DNA of 64,000 bases, taken from positions 248,001-312,000 of the forward strand of contig CAWADP010000007.1 of assembly GCA_963780805.1 (NCBI GenBank), written 5' to 3'. Below are positions 8,326 through 16,452 of this stretch, one piece after another. Position 1 is the first letter of the stretch. Each line of letters starts with the position of its first letter. This stretch comes from JASHVB01 sp963780805 (GTDB lineage Bacteria; Pseudomonadota; Alphaproteobacteria; Acetobacterales; Acetobacteraceae). The translations under genes and the position numbers were made by a program. The notes below the pieces were generated by a model. The model made no database searches, was not told the DNA's origin, and worked only from the letters and a program-made list of their open reading frames with translations.

Positions 8326-8928
8326 TCAGGGGAACAGTTTGCCGATGGTCCACCTGCCGTCGGCGGTGTGGGTGTAGACGGTGCGGTCGTGCAGGCGGAA
8401 CGGCATGTTCTGCCAGAATTCGAAACTTTGCGGGATGACGCGATAGCCGTGCCAGTGCGGCGGGCGGGGGATGTCCTCGCCCGGGTATTTCGCTTCGTAT
8501 TCCGCCAGCCGCTTTTCCAGCGTCAGTCGTTCGTCGAGCGGGCGGGATTGGTCCGACGCCCAGGCGCCGAGGCGGGAAATGCGCGGGCGGGACGCGTAGT
8601 AGGCGTCGGCTTCGGCGTCGGTGACCGGTTCGATGCGGCCCTCGACACGGATCTGCCGGGCGAGAGACTTCCAATGGAACAACAGCGCGACGTGCGGATT
8701 GGCGGCGAGTTCTCCGGCCTTGCGGCTCTGCTTGTTGGTGTAGAAGACGAAGCCGCGGCCATCGACGCCCTTCAGGAGGACGGCGCGGGCGGACGGGCGC
8801 CCGTCCGGCGTCGCGGTGGCTACGGTCATGGCATTGGCATCGGGCTCGTGCGCGTCGGCCTCGGCGAACCATTCGCGGAATCGTGCGAGGGGGTCGGTGA
8901 CCAGCGGGGCAGCCGAGTTGTCGGGCAT
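8326..8928 (-). CDS. pdxH: Pyridoxamine 5'-phosphate oxidase
   Basis: FMN-dependent enzyme that oxidises pyridoxine or pyridoxamine 5'-phosphate to pyridoxal 5'-phosphate, the last step of vitamin B6 synthesis and salvage. About 200 residues from the ATG at 8928 (MPDNSAAPLVTDP), the normal family length. Signature motifs are present: FVFYTNKQSRKAGEL, ALLFHWKSLARQIRVEG, SRLGAWASDQSRPL and the C-terminal FEFWQNMPFRLHDR. A longer in-frame start at 9042 was rejected because it runs into unrelated upstream sequence. A kinase/P-loop gene follows 6 bases downstream on the same strand. Confidence 0.96.
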   Translation of the reverse strand: MPDNSAAPLVTDPLARFREWFAEADAHEPDANAMTVATATPDGRPSARAVLLKGVDGRGFVFYTNKQSRKAGELAANPHVALLFHWKSLARQIRVEGRIEPVTDAEADAYYASRPRISRLGAWASDQSRPLDERLTLEKRLAEYEAKYPGEDIPRPPHWHGYRVIPQSFEFWQNMPFRLHDRTVYTHTADGRWTIGKLFP

Positions 8929-9018
8929 GGGCGAAGTTCCTGCCTGCAAAAACCCTCTCCTGGGTCGCGGGAGAGGGCAGGCACAGGGTGCCACATCCGG
9001 CGGTTGTTCCCAACCCCG

Positions 9019-9236
9019 GTAGATTACAATGCGGAGTTTCACCGGTTTGTCAGGGGTGACGCGCTGCGTGGACCAGGAGATGCCGTGCGTTTCTGGCCTT
9101 CGGTTACAACCTCAAGGCCATCGCCGACTACGAAACCGGCCCTGGGGCCGACCTGTCGCCTGAATTGGCGGCCGAGGCCATCCAGATCGCCCGGCGTTTC
9201 GTCGACACGCTCGCCGCACTGGTCGAGACCCGCTGA
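9019..9236 (+). pseudogene. Remnant of a HEPN-domain protein
   Basis: A short stretch reads VDYNAEFHRFVRGDALRG in one frame. After a shift it reads AFGYNLKAIADYETGPGADL and SPELAAEAIQIARRF, ending in VETR and a stop at 9234-9236. The pattern (EFHRxVR, YNLKAIADYETGP, then SPExAAxAIxxARRFV) matches the C-terminal half of small HEPN proteins, many of them toxins paired with nucleotidyltransferases. The N-terminal half and any partner gene are missing. I saw no start codon with a ribosome site. Treated as a decayed fragment; the family call rests on pattern memory. Confidence 0.55.
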
Positions 9237-9323
9237 TCCGCTGCAAAGCCCCGCCCCGTCGCTCTTGCCCGCCGCGCCGCCACTGTGCCACCACGGACAC
9301 CCCGAACCCTCCTGAGGAACCAG

Positions 9324-10166
9324 ATGCCCGACAGCCCCTCCGCACGGCCCCCGGTCCAAGGCACCCTGCTGCAAGGCAAGCGTGGCCTGATCATGGGCGT
9401 GGCCAACGAGCGCTCGCTCGGCTGGGGCATCGCCGCCGCCTGCGCCGCGCAGGGCGCCGAGCTCGCCTTCACCTACCAGGGCGATGCGCTGGGCCGCCGC
9501 GTCCGCCCGCTTGCCGCTTCCGCCGGCTCCGATCTGCTGTTCCCCTGTGATGTGGCCGACGAGGCCAGCATCGACGCCGCTTTCGAGGCGCTGCAACAGC
9601 GCTGGGACCGGCTGGATTTCCTGGTGCATGCCATCGGCTATGCCGACAAGGGTTACCTGCGCGGGCGCTACCTGGATACGCCGCGCGCGGCCTTCCTGCA
9701 GGCGCTGGACATCTCCTGCTATTCCTTCACCGCGGCGGCGCAGCGCGCCGTGCCGCTGATGAGCTCGGGCGCATCGCTGCTGACCCTGACCTATGTCGGC
9801 GCGGAAAAGTGGACGCCGCACTACAATGTCATGGGCATCGCCAAGGCGGCGCTGGAGGCGTCCGTGCGCTATTTGGCCGCGGACCTGGGCGGCCAGAACA
9901 TCCGGGTGAACGCGATCAGCGCCGGGCCGATCAAGACGCTGGCGGCGAGCGGCATCGGCGATTTCCGCTACATCCTGCGCTGGAACCAGCTCAATGCGCC
10001 GATGCAGCGCAACGTCACCATCGAGGAAGTCGGCGGTGCCGGCGTCTATCTGCTGTCCGACCTCTCGGCCGGCGTGACCGGCGAGGTGCATCACGTCGAT
10101 TGCGGCTACCATATCGTCGGCATGAAGAACCCGGCCGCGCCGGATATCGCGATCGTGGAGAGTTAG
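9324..10166 (+). CDS. fabI: Enoyl-[acyl-carrier-protein] reductase (NADH), FabI
   Basis: Catalyses the last reduction of each fatty-acid elongation cycle (trans-2-enoyl-ACP to acyl-ACP). 280 residues from the ATG at 9324 (MPDSPSARPP), with GAGGAA upstream; the 13-residue longer start has no ribosome site. FabI signatures are present: GLIMGVANERSLGWGIA for the cofactor, CDVADEASIDAAF, and the catalytic pair spaced as Y-x6-K in YNVMGIAK. A further motif is AISAGPIKTLAASGIGDF. C-terminal SAGVTGEVHHVDCGYHIVG is typical. Alphaproteobacteria often carry more than one FabI, so this may be one of two paralogues. No terminator is obvious before the next gene. Confidence 0.96.
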   Translation: MPDSPSARPPVQGTLLQGKRGLIMGVANERSLGWGIAAACAAQGAELAFTYQGDALGRRVRPLAASAGSDLLFPCDVADEASIDAAFEALQQRWDRLDFLVHAIGYADKGYLRGRYLDTPRAAFLQALDISCYSFTAAAQRAVPLMSSGASLLTLTYVGAEKWTPHYNVMGIAKAALEASVRYLAADLGGQNIRVNAISAGPIKTLAASGIGDFRYILRWNQLNAPMQRNVTIEEVGGAGVYLLSDLSAGVTGEVHHVDCGYHIVGMKNPAAPDIAIVES

Positions 10167-10302
10167 TTCCGCAACATGGCAGCACCCGACGATCCAGGTG
10201 CCAAAGACGCAATGCCGCCACTGATCAGCGTGGGCGCGGCCAACAGTGACGGGACACTTCGGCTCTGGCTGGCACAGCAGGCGGTGGAAAAAGGGAGAGG
10301 CA

Positions 10303-10794
10303 ATGCTGGCAGCGCAACTCGCGTCCGTTGCCAGGATTTCCGCCAGCGCGACGTCGATCCTCGGGTGGAGCGTCACCATTTCGTTGGCGATGGTTGCCGG
10401 CATCTCTTCCGGTCTGGTTCCATCCACCGCGCTCGTTTCGGCTGCAACGGCGACGCTGCATTATTTGCTATGGCCGGCGACTTTTGCCCTGCTTGCGACC
10501 CTGACAGCGTCGGTCTGCTGCGTCATCGTTCTCTGGCCGGCATATTGGCATCCGCCAGCGCATGCGCCCGACCTGATACAGTCCGCACCATACGGCACGG
10601 AACTCGAGGTTCTGGAAGCCCTCGCGGCCGGCTACGTGGACGCCATCAAAGCCAATCTGCGGAGGCTCACGCGTCTGGAAAAGTGGTTGCGTGCCGCGTG
10701 GGTGCTGTTTGTTGGCTCGCCCGTAGTCGGGGCAACGGTCTACGCCATTCAGGCGATCGGCATAGGCCAGCGGATTGTCGCGTTGCTGGGTTAG
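10303..10794 (+). CDS. Small membrane protein of unknown function
   Basis: 163 residues from the ATG at 10303, with AGGGAGAGG just upstream; an upstream in-frame start at 10246 lacks a ribosome site. Two hydrophobic segments (about 20-42 ILGWSVTISLAMVAG and about 52-80 PATFALLATLTASVCCVIVL) precede an acidic/basic helix (GTELEVLEALAAGYVDAIKA). A third membrane segment (WVLFVGSPVVGATVYA) ends the protein. The layout of paired membrane helices, an amphipathic soluble part and one more helix recalls small membrane effectors of defence systems such as SLATT or Pycsar TM proteins, but I see no diagnostic motif. Neighbours fabI and aroC give no functional clue. Confidence 0.65.
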   Translation: MLAAQLASVARISASATSILGWSVTISLAMVAGISSGLVPSTALVSAATATLHYLLWPATFALLATLTASVCCVIVLWPAYWHPPAHAPDLIQSAPYGTELEVLEALAAGYVDAIKANLRRLTRLEKWLRAAWVLFVGSPVVGATVYAIQAIGIGQRIVALLG

Positions 10795-11029
10795 CGAGCC
10801 GGCCTTGGCGCCTGCTGCATGGGCACCGTTGGCACAGGAATAGGCTTAGGCTTGGGCGGTGGTGGTGCGGTCGCCATCTCTGTTCATCCTGACACGACAA
10901 GATCAAAATAGCGATCGGTCAGGTACTTCGCAAGGTTCGCAGCCAATCTTACGCCAGTGCCTAACACCAACGGCGGGTGCTATCCCACGCCTCGACGCTC
11001 TGCCCAAATCGCCATCACAGGCCAACCCC

Positions 11030-12133
11030 ATGTCCCACAACACCTTCGGCCACCTGTTCCGAGTCACCACCTGGGGCGAGAGCCACGGCCCGGCGATCGG
11101 CTGCGTGGTCGATGGCTGTCCGCCGCGCCTGCCGTTGTCGGAGGCCGACATCCAGCCCTGGCTCGATCGGCGCCGCCCCGGCCAATCGCGCTTCACCACG
11201 CAACGACAGGAACCCGATGCGGTGCGCATCCTGTCCGGCGTGTTCGAAGGCCTTACCACCGGCACACCAATCGCCCTGCAAATCGACAACGTGGACCAGC
11301 GTTCGCGCGATTACTCTGCCATCGCGGCACAGTTCCGCCCCGGTCATGCCGACCTGACCTATGAACTGAAATACGGCATTCGCGACTACCGCGGCGGCGG
11401 CCGGCAATCGGCCCGCGAGACCGCGATGCGCGTCGCCGCCGGCGCGGTGGCGCGCCTCGTACTCGGCGCGGGCGTCCGCATCCGCGGCGCATTGATCCAG
11501 ATCGGCCCGCATAAGATCGATCGCGCCCGCTGGGACTGGAATGCGGTGGAGCAGAACCCGTTCTTCTGCCCGGACCCGGCGATGGCTCCGCAGTGGGAGG
11601 ACTATCTGGGCGCCGTGCGCAAGGCAGGTTCCTCCGCTGGCGCGGTGATCGAGGTGGCGGCGGACGGCATGCCCCCCGGCCTCGGCGCCCCGGTCTACGG
11701 CAAGCTGGACGCCGACATCGCCGCGGCACTGATGTCGATCAACGCGGTAAAGGGCGTGGAGATCGGCGATGGCTTTGCCGCCGCTGCGCTGTCAGGCGAG
11801 GCAAACGCCGACGAGATGCGCATGGCGGATGGCGTGGTGCAATTTGAATCGAACCACGCGGGGGGCATCCTGGGCGGCATCTCCACTGGCCAGCCGATCG
11901 TCGCGCGCTTCGCGGTGAAGCCGACCAGTTCGATCCTGACGCCGCGCCGCACGGTCGATAAGCGCGGCGCGGAGATCGAGATCAGCACCAAGGGTCGCCA
12001 CGATCCGTGCGTCGGCATCCGCGCGGTGCCGGTGGGGGAGGCGATGCTGGCCTGCGTGCTGGCGGATCACCTGCTGCGGCACCGCGCGCAGAACCCCGAC
12101 GCGCCGGAGGTTGCACGGCTGCCAAGGAACTAG
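11030..12133 (+). CDS. aroC: Chorismate synthase
   Basis: Final enzyme of the shikimate pathway: converts 5-enolpyruvylshikimate-3-phosphate to chorismate using reduced FMN. 367 residues from the ATG at 11030 (MSHNTFGHLFRVTTWGESHG), which matches the conserved N-terminus exactly. Longer in-frame starts add sequence foreign to the family. Family motifs in order: GESHGPAIGCVVDG, RRPGQSRFTTQRQEPDAV, RPGHADLTYELKYG, RGGGRQSARETAMRVAAGAV, and RHDPCVGIRAVPVGEAM near the end. The catalytic histidines (in GESHG and in GRHDPC) are present. Confidence 0.97.
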   Translation: MSHNTFGHLFRVTTWGESHGPAIGCVVDGCPPRLPLSEADIQPWLDRRRPGQSRFTTQRQEPDAVRILSGVFEGLTTGTPIALQIDNVDQRSRDYSAIAAQFRPGHADLTYELKYGIRDYRGGGRQSARETAMRVAAGAVARLVLGAGVRIRGALIQIGPHKIDRARWDWNAVEQNPFFCPDPAMAPQWEDYLGAVRKAGSSAGAVIEVAADGMPPGLGAPVYGKLDADIAAALMSINAVKGVEIGDGFAAAALSGEANADEMRMADGVVQFESNHAGGILGGISTGQPIVARFAVKPTSSILTPRRTVDKRGAEIEISTKGRHDPCVGIRAVPVGEAMLACVLADHLLRHRAQNPDAPEVARLPRN

Positions 12134-12135
12134 AC

Positions 12136-12240
12136 TGTCATTGCGAGACTCGAAGTACCGAAGCAATCCCCGTCGAGTGGCGCGCGAAACATTCAAACGC
12201 ATCTCCGACGGGGATTGCTTTCTCGGGTCAAGCCCGAGGA
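12136..12240. repeat. Intergenic palindromic repeat, family A (diverged copy)
   Basis: Just after the aroC stop, the left arm TGTCATTGCGAGACTCGAAG leads to GAAGCAATCCCC. The right arm GGGGATTGCTT follows about 60 bases later but continues into TCTCGGGTCAAGCCCGAG, a separate hairpin, instead of the usual GCGCTCGCAATGAC end. Related copies lie at 31968-32158, 40039-40122, 45500-45607 and 49552-49660. Confidence 0.7.
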
Positions 12241-12325
12241 CCGCTTCGCTCCGGGCAAGAAACAAGGTCTCCCCCTCCCCTTGTGGGCCCCTTGTGGGAG
12301 GGGGCCGGAGCAAGGGGGTCGATCG

Positions 12326-12694
12326 CTACGCCGCCACCTCCACCTGCCCGTGCATGAAGGGATGCAGCCCGCACACGTATGTGAACGTCCCTGCCTGCGT
12401 AAACGTAAAGCTGAACGATTCGTCGGTATCCATCGGATGCGAGTGCACCTTTAAAGCCGGACACACGATGCTGTGCGGAATATCGTCGTGGTTGGTCCAG
12501 GTGACCGTCGTCCCCGCCTTCACCCGCAGCACCGGCGGCACGAAGGCGAAGTTGTCCACGGTGATCTTCCCGCCGTCGTCAGCCCGGCTTACGCGCGCAC
12601 CGATGGCTGCGATCAACCCACCCACCCCGGCGCCCGCCGCGCGGCGCAGCACCACCCGCCGGGCCAACCGGCCCGGTTGCAAAACGTCTGACAT
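12326..12694 (-). CDS. Cupredoxin (plastocyanin/azurin-like blue-copper protein)
   Basis: 122-residue exported electron carrier. The ATG at 12694 has AAGGAG about 7 bases upstream. The N-terminus has twin arginines before a hydrophobic stretch (ARRVVLRRAAGAGVGGL), consistent with a Tat or Sec signal cleaved near RADDG. The mature part is a single cupredoxin domain with the type-1 copper ligands visible: His in DDIPHSI, and Cys, His and Met in YVCGLHPFMHG. It lies 10 bases downstream of the repaired end of the metallophosphoesterase gene on the same strand. It probably shares the ECF-type promoter at 13687-13717. Its redox partner is unknown. Confidence 0.9.
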   Translation of the reverse strand: MSDVLQPGRLARRVVLRRAAGAGVGGLIAAIGARVSRADDGGKITVDNFAFVPPVLRVKAGTTVTWTNHDDIPHSIVCPALKVHSHPMDTDESFSFTFTQAGTFTYVCGLHPFMHGQVEVAA

Positions 12695-12704
12695 GATGGC
12701 TCCT

Positions 12705-13632
12705 TCAGCCCTGCAGTGGCGTATCGACGATCGCCAGTGGCGCCTGCGACGACACCAGGCTGACGCGCGCAATCCCCAGAGTACTGCCGCAGCTCGTTCG
12801 GCGGCACCAACATCGGTCCCGGCCCCTTCGCAGTGCCCGGCGCCGGCTGCGGAAACGCAGTCGAGCGCGCGGTATGAAACGCCACGTGCCCTTCCACCTT
12901 CTGCAGCACCTGGTGGATGTGGCCGTTCAGCACCGTCACCGACCCGAACTTCTTCAAATAGCTCAGTGCCTGTGCGCCATCCGCGGTGCCCCAGCCCCAT
13001 TGCGCGTACGCGACCCACAGCGGCACATGTGCGAACACCACGATCGGCGTGCTCGCCGACAGCCCCTTCACGTCCCGTTCCAGCCACTCTAATTGCTCGT
13101 GGCCGAAATCGCCGAGCCCGTTGCCCTTCAGGTTCACCACGTTCACCATGGCGATGAAGTGCACGCCGCCGGCATCGAAGCTGTACCAGCCGTCGCCTTT
13201 GCTGCCGTTGCCGAAGTGGTTGAGGTAGGATTTGCCATCATCCTCCAGGATGTCATGCTCGCCCGGCACCGTGTGCAGATCGAGCTTGACCTGACCCAGG
13301 AGCTGCCGCGCGGTATCGAACTGCGCCGGCTTCGACAGGTGCGTGATGTCGCCGGTGTGGATCATGAACGCCGGCTTTCCCGGCAACGCGGCGACGTCGT
13401 TCAACGCCTCCTGCAACGTCGCGGTGGTGTTCGGATTGGCCGGCTTGTCGAAACCCAGATGGCTGTCGCTGATCTGCACAAAGTTGAAACCGGTGGTTGC
13501 CGCCTCCGCACTGCCGATCAGCCGTGAGCGCGGCACGCCACCCGCCACCGTCCACACCATGGCGGTGCCGGCCCAGGTCATGCATTTCAGGAAATGACGG
13601 CGGTCGTGGCCGCCCTGGATAGAGTCGTCCAT
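12705..13632 (-). CDS. Tat-exported metallophosphoesterase (calcineurin-like), frameshifted near the C-terminus
   Basis: Starts at the ATG at 13632 (MDDSIQGGHDRRHFLKC). DRRHFLK is a clear Tat motif followed by a hydrophobic stretch, so the enzyme is exported folded. The phosphoesterase metal motifs are in order: QISDSHLG (DxH), IHTGDITH (GDxxH), GEHD in place of GNHD, FAHVPLW and NGHIHQ. The reading frame breaks at about 12778-12785. One base fewer restores LGIARVSLVSSQAPLAIV and a stop at 12705-12707, 10 bases before the cupredoxin gene. Without repair the frame runs on into the cupredoxin gene (to 12613) with unrelated residues. Catalytic residues are upstream of the break. One extra base, probably a sequencing error, is the simplest reading. 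Confidence 0.85.
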
Positions 13633-13686
13633 GCTGGTCTTGTGCTCCTGTGGTCCCACGGCGCCGCCCGTTGCGGCCCTGTGCCG

Positions 13687-13717
13687 TTAAGACCGGCTGC
13701 GGCGGCGGGACATTCCC
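13687..13717 (-). promoter_or_regulatory. ECF-type promoter for the metallophosphoesterase/cupredoxin operon
   Basis: On the minus strand, -35 GGGAATG (13717-13711), a 17-base spacer, and -10 GTCTTAA (13693-13687), 55 bases before the metallophosphoesterase ATG. GGAAT-type -35 and GTCT-type -10 elements are typical of ECF sigma factors. The same spacing occurs in the divergent promoter at 13749-13779. Confidence 0.6.
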
Positions 13718-13748
13718 GGCAACGGCGAAAATTCTTTTTGCCAGAAAT

Positions 13749-13779
13749 GGGAATAGAATGCGGCCGCCGATGGTATGAC
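13749..13779 (+). promoter_or_regulatory. ECF-type promoter for the sigma/anti-sigma operon
   Basis: -35 GGGAATA (13749-13755), a 17-base spacer, and -10 GTATGAC (13773-13779), ending 29 bases before the sigma-factor start codon. The -35 core and spacer length match the divergent promoter at 13687-13717, which suggests that the sigma factor controls its own gene and the exported-enzyme operon together. Confidence 0.6.
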
Positions 13780-13808
13780 CCGTATCGCCCGCTGACAGGA
13801 CCCCGCCC

Positions 13809-14372
13809 TTGCCGCAGCCCGATCGGAAACGCCGCTTCGAATTGCTCGCGCTGCCCCATCTGGACGCCGCGTTCAATCTCGCGCGCTGGCTGGCCGGCAA
13901 TGCAGCGGATGCCGAGGACGTGGTGCAGGAAGCGTACCTGCGTGCCTTTCGCTATTTCGATGCCTACCAGGGAGGGAATTTCCGCGTGTGGCTGCTGACA
14001 ATCGTGCGCAACAGCTTCTTCACCTGGGCCCGCGAGAACCGCTCCGGCCGGTTGGTATTCCAGCCTGACGCGCCCGCCGCCGACACGGCCGAGACCGAGA
14101 CCACCGCCTGGGGAACGCCGCCGCGCGACCCCGAAGCGCTGCTGATGGAACGCATCGACGGCCAGACCCTGTCGCGACTGATGCAGCGCCTGCCGGCGGA
14201 ATATCGCGAGGTGCTGCTGCTGCGCGAGGTCGAGGACCTGGCTTACAAAGACATCGCCGCGGTGATCGGCACGCCGATCGGCACGGTCATGTCGCGCCTC
14301 GCACGCGCCCGCCTGGCCCTGCGCAAACTGTGGTTCGAGGGCGCGGAAACGGAGGCCGGCCGTGCAGTGTGA
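13809..14372 (+). CDS. RNA polymerase ECF-type sigma-70 factor
   Basis: 187 residues. Sigma region 2 (LARWLAGNAADAEDVVQEAY, RAFRYFDAYQGGNFRVWLLT) and region 4 (LPAEYREVLLLREVEDLAYK, IAAVIGTPIGTVMSRLARAR) are both clear. It should direct polymerase to GGAAT/GTCT-like promoters such as those at 13687-13717 and 13749-13779. The start is a TTG at 13809 with GACAGGA upstream; no ATG fits the region 2 boundary. The gene overlaps the anti-sigma gene by 11 bases, the normal coupling for such pairs. The stimulus is unknown. The exported phosphoesterase and copper protein next door suggest an envelope or redox response. Confidence 0.93.
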   Translation: MPQPDRKRRFELLALPHLDAAFNLARWLAGNAADAEDVVQEAYLRAFRYFDAYQGGNFRVWLLTIVRNSFFTWARENRSGRLVFQPDAPAADTAETETTAWGTPPRDPEALLMERIDGQTLSRLMQRLPAEYREVLLLREVEDLAYKDIAAVIGTPIGTVMSRLARARLALRKLWFEGAETEAGRAV

Positions 14373-15120
14373 CCGCGCCCGGCACCTGGTGCCGCAACTT
14401 TTGGACGGCGAGGCGGGTCCGTTGCGCCGCTGGTTCGTCACCCGTCACTTGGCGCAATGCGCCGCTTGCTCTGCGCAACTGGAGGAATTGCAGGCGATGC
14501 AGGCCGCGCTCCGCACCAACCTGCCGTATCACCGGGCGTCGCCCACGCTCGCCGCGCGGATCGGCGCGATGCTGCCGCGCGAGGAGATGCCGGGGCCGGC
14601 CCGCTCCCCCGCGCGGCGGCCGGTGCTGGCGTTCACCGGCACCGGGCTGGCGGGTGCGTTGGCCGGCGTGGCGTTGACGCTTTTGCTGGTGCGTGGCGGC
14701 GCACCGAATGATGCGGCGGTGCAAGCGGTGATCGACAGCGCCATCCGCTCGCGCATGGCGGATCACCTGACCGACGTGCTGACCAGCGACCAGCACACGG
14801 TGAAGCCGTGGCTGTCGGCGCGCCTGAACGTTTCGCCATCGGTGCCCGAGCTGAAGGCGCAAGGCTTTCCGCTGGTCGGCGGCAGGCTGGACTATGTGGA
14901 CGGGCATCCCGCCGCGGCGGTCGTATATCGCCACGCTCAGCACGTCATCAATCTGTTCGCGTGGGCGTCACCAGGAAAGCCGGACACCGGATTCCATATG
15001 GAATCGCACCAGGGCTTCAATGTGGTGAGCTGGCGACAGGGTGGGCTTTCATACTATGCCGTGTCGGATGTCGAAGCCGACCAGCTCGCCCTGTTCGCAA
15101 AGCTGGTGGCGGCACAATAA
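14362..15120 (+). CDS. Anti-sigma factor with zinc-finger (zf-HC2) domain, membrane-anchored
   Basis: 252 residues from a GTG at 14362 inside the end of the sigma gene. The N-terminal anti-sigma zinc motif is complete: RHLAQCAACSAQL (H-x3-C-x2-C), which binds and silences the neighbouring sigma factor. A membrane segment follows at about 88-112 (FTGTGLAGALAGVALTLLLV). The C-terminal part (about 115-252) is periplasmic and resembles the sensor part of other transmembrane anti-sigma factors (LVGGRLDYVDGHPAAAVVYR, LSYYAVSDVEADQL). The HxxxCxxC motif raises the option of redox release, but that is inference. Confidence 0.92.
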   Translation: MQCDRARHLVPQLLDGEAGPLRRWFVTRHLAQCAACSAQLEELQAMQAALRTNLPYHRASPTLAARIGAMLPREEMPGPARSPARRPVLAFTGTGLAGALAGVALTLLLVRGGAPNDAAVQAVIDSAIRSRMADHLTDVLTSDQHTVKPWLSARLNVSPSVPELKAQGFPLVGGRLDYVDGHPAAAVVYRHAQHVINLFAWASPGKPDTGFHMESHQGFNVVSWRQGGLSYYAVSDVEADQLALFAKLVAAQ

Positions 15121-15149
15121 TCAGTAGGCAAGTAATTCATAAGTAAGAA

Positions 15150-15318
15150 AACCTCCCCCCTCGCGGGAGAGGTCGCGGAGCAGAGCAACGCGGGTGCGGG
15201 GTGATCGGGTCGGCACGCAGCACTTTCGCAGCGCGTGGCGACCCGCTCGCCCCTCACCCTCGACGCTTCGGTTGATTCGCTCCGCGACCCGACCGACCTC
15301 TCCCGCAAGGGGAGAGGC
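15150..15318. repeat. Intergenic inverted repeat
   Basis: Between the convergent anti-sigma and hydroxyacid-dehydrogenase genes. Left arm CGCGGGAGAGGTCGCGGA, right arm TCCGCGACCCGACCGACCTC then TCCCGC, with a GGGGAGAGG end at 15310-15318. The intervening 100 or so bases carry smaller GC-rich symmetries. Likely a mobile intergenic repeat that could also serve as a two-way terminator; no coding signal was seen. Confidence 0.6.
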
Positions 15319-15332
15319 TAATTAAGCATGCG

Positions 15333-16313
15333 TCAGAACCACATCCCCTTGTCCACCACGTTCCGCAGCGGCCGCCCCGCGGCGAACGCGCGGCAGTTCT
15401 CGACAATGATCGCGAAGCGCCGATCGTTCAAATATGGCCCATACCCCGCCATATGCGGCGTCAGCAGCACGTTCGGCATCCCCCACAGCGGATGCTCTGC
15501 CGGCAGTGGCTCCTGCTCGTAAACATCCAGCGCCGCCCCGGCGATCTCCCCGGCACGCAGCGCCGCCACCAGATCGTCCAGCTTCGTCGTCATCCCCCGC
15601 CCGATATTGATGAAGAAACCCGACCGCTTCATGCGCTGAAATCGAGCGCGGTTGAAGAAGCCCTCGGTGGCCGGCGTGTGCGGCACCGTCAGCACGACGA
15701 AATCCGCGCGCGGCAGCAGCGTGTCCAGCGCGTCCGGCTTGTGCAGCTCCGCCACCCCAGGGGGCGCTTCGGTCCGCCGCGCATCGGTCGCCAGCACCGT
15801 CATTCCGAACGCCGCCGCCAGCCGCGCCGTTTCCGCGCCGATGCCGCCGACGCCGACGATCAGCATCGTCGCATCCGGCAGGTGCACCACGCCGAGATCC
15901 TCCACCGGCTTCTTCCATTCGTGGCGAAGCTGCTGCGGGATGTACACCTGCAGCCCTCGCGCGAAGGCCAGCACGAAAGCCATGATGTGCGCGCTGATAT
16001 GGTCGTTGTAGATCTCGCGGAAGTTCGTTACCGCCAGATCGTGCGCGATCATCTCCGGATAGTAATACCCGGCGGGTGGCGCGGCCTGCGGTGCCTGCAG
16101 CCAGCGCAGCTTGCCAGCCTTCCCCAGCAGCTCGCGGGGCAGCCGGCCGAACGCGGCCTCGGCATCGACGATCTCGCGCGCCGCGGTGTCGGCATCGTCC
16201 GCCACCACCACGCGCACCTCCGGCACTTGTTCGGCCAGCTTCGCGGCCCAGTCCCGCGTGGTGGCGGATTGCGGCGGCAGCATCACGAACTTGAAGCGGT
16301 TCGGCGTGGGCAT
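15333..16313 (-). CDS. D-2-hydroxyacid dehydrogenase (NAD-binding)
   Basis: 326 residues. Reduces 2-oxoacids or oxidises D-2-hydroxyacids with NAD(P). The Rossmann motif GVGGIGAETARLAAAFG is near residue 155. The catalytic triad is visible as Arg in NIGRGMTTKLDDL, Glu in ALDVYEQEPLP and His in VLLTPHMAGYG. Substrate is not predictable; the long loop RWLQAPQAAPPAGYYYPEMI is typical of the glyoxylate/hydroxypyruvate reductase-like group. It is divergent from the HyuAB fusion gene at 16453 with 139 bases between, which could hold both promoters. Confidence 0.9.
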   Translation of the reverse strand: MPTPNRFKFVMLPPQSATTRDWAAKLAEQVPEVRVVVADDADTAAREIVDAEAAFGRLPRELLGKAGKLRWLQAPQAAPPAGYYYPEMIAHDLAVTNFREIYNDHISAHIMAFVLAFARGLQVYIPQQLRHEWKKPVEDLGVVHLPDATMLIVGVGGIGAETARLAAAFGMTVLATDARRTEAPPGVAELHKPDALDTLLPRADFVVLTVPHTPATEGFFNRARFQRMKRSGFFINIGRGMTTKLDDLVAALRAGEIAGAALDVYEQEPLPAEHPLWGMPNVLLTPHMAGYGPYLNDRRFAIIVENCRAFAAGRPLRNVVDKGMWF

Positions 16314-16452
16314 GGCGGCGGTCTCCTTCTGGCAACGGACGTGCGTCCAGGATACGCTGGCCCCGACGGGTGAGGGAAATCGCGCGCGGTCCTCTCCCGC
16401 AACGGGAGCGAGCGTCCTAGACTGTGAGAGATGGCAGCGAGGGATCGCCGGG

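Noticed and set aside
9039..10427. A 462-codon open frame antisense to fabI
   Set aside because: FabI on the plus strand has all catalytic motifs; the antisense frame shows no family pattern.
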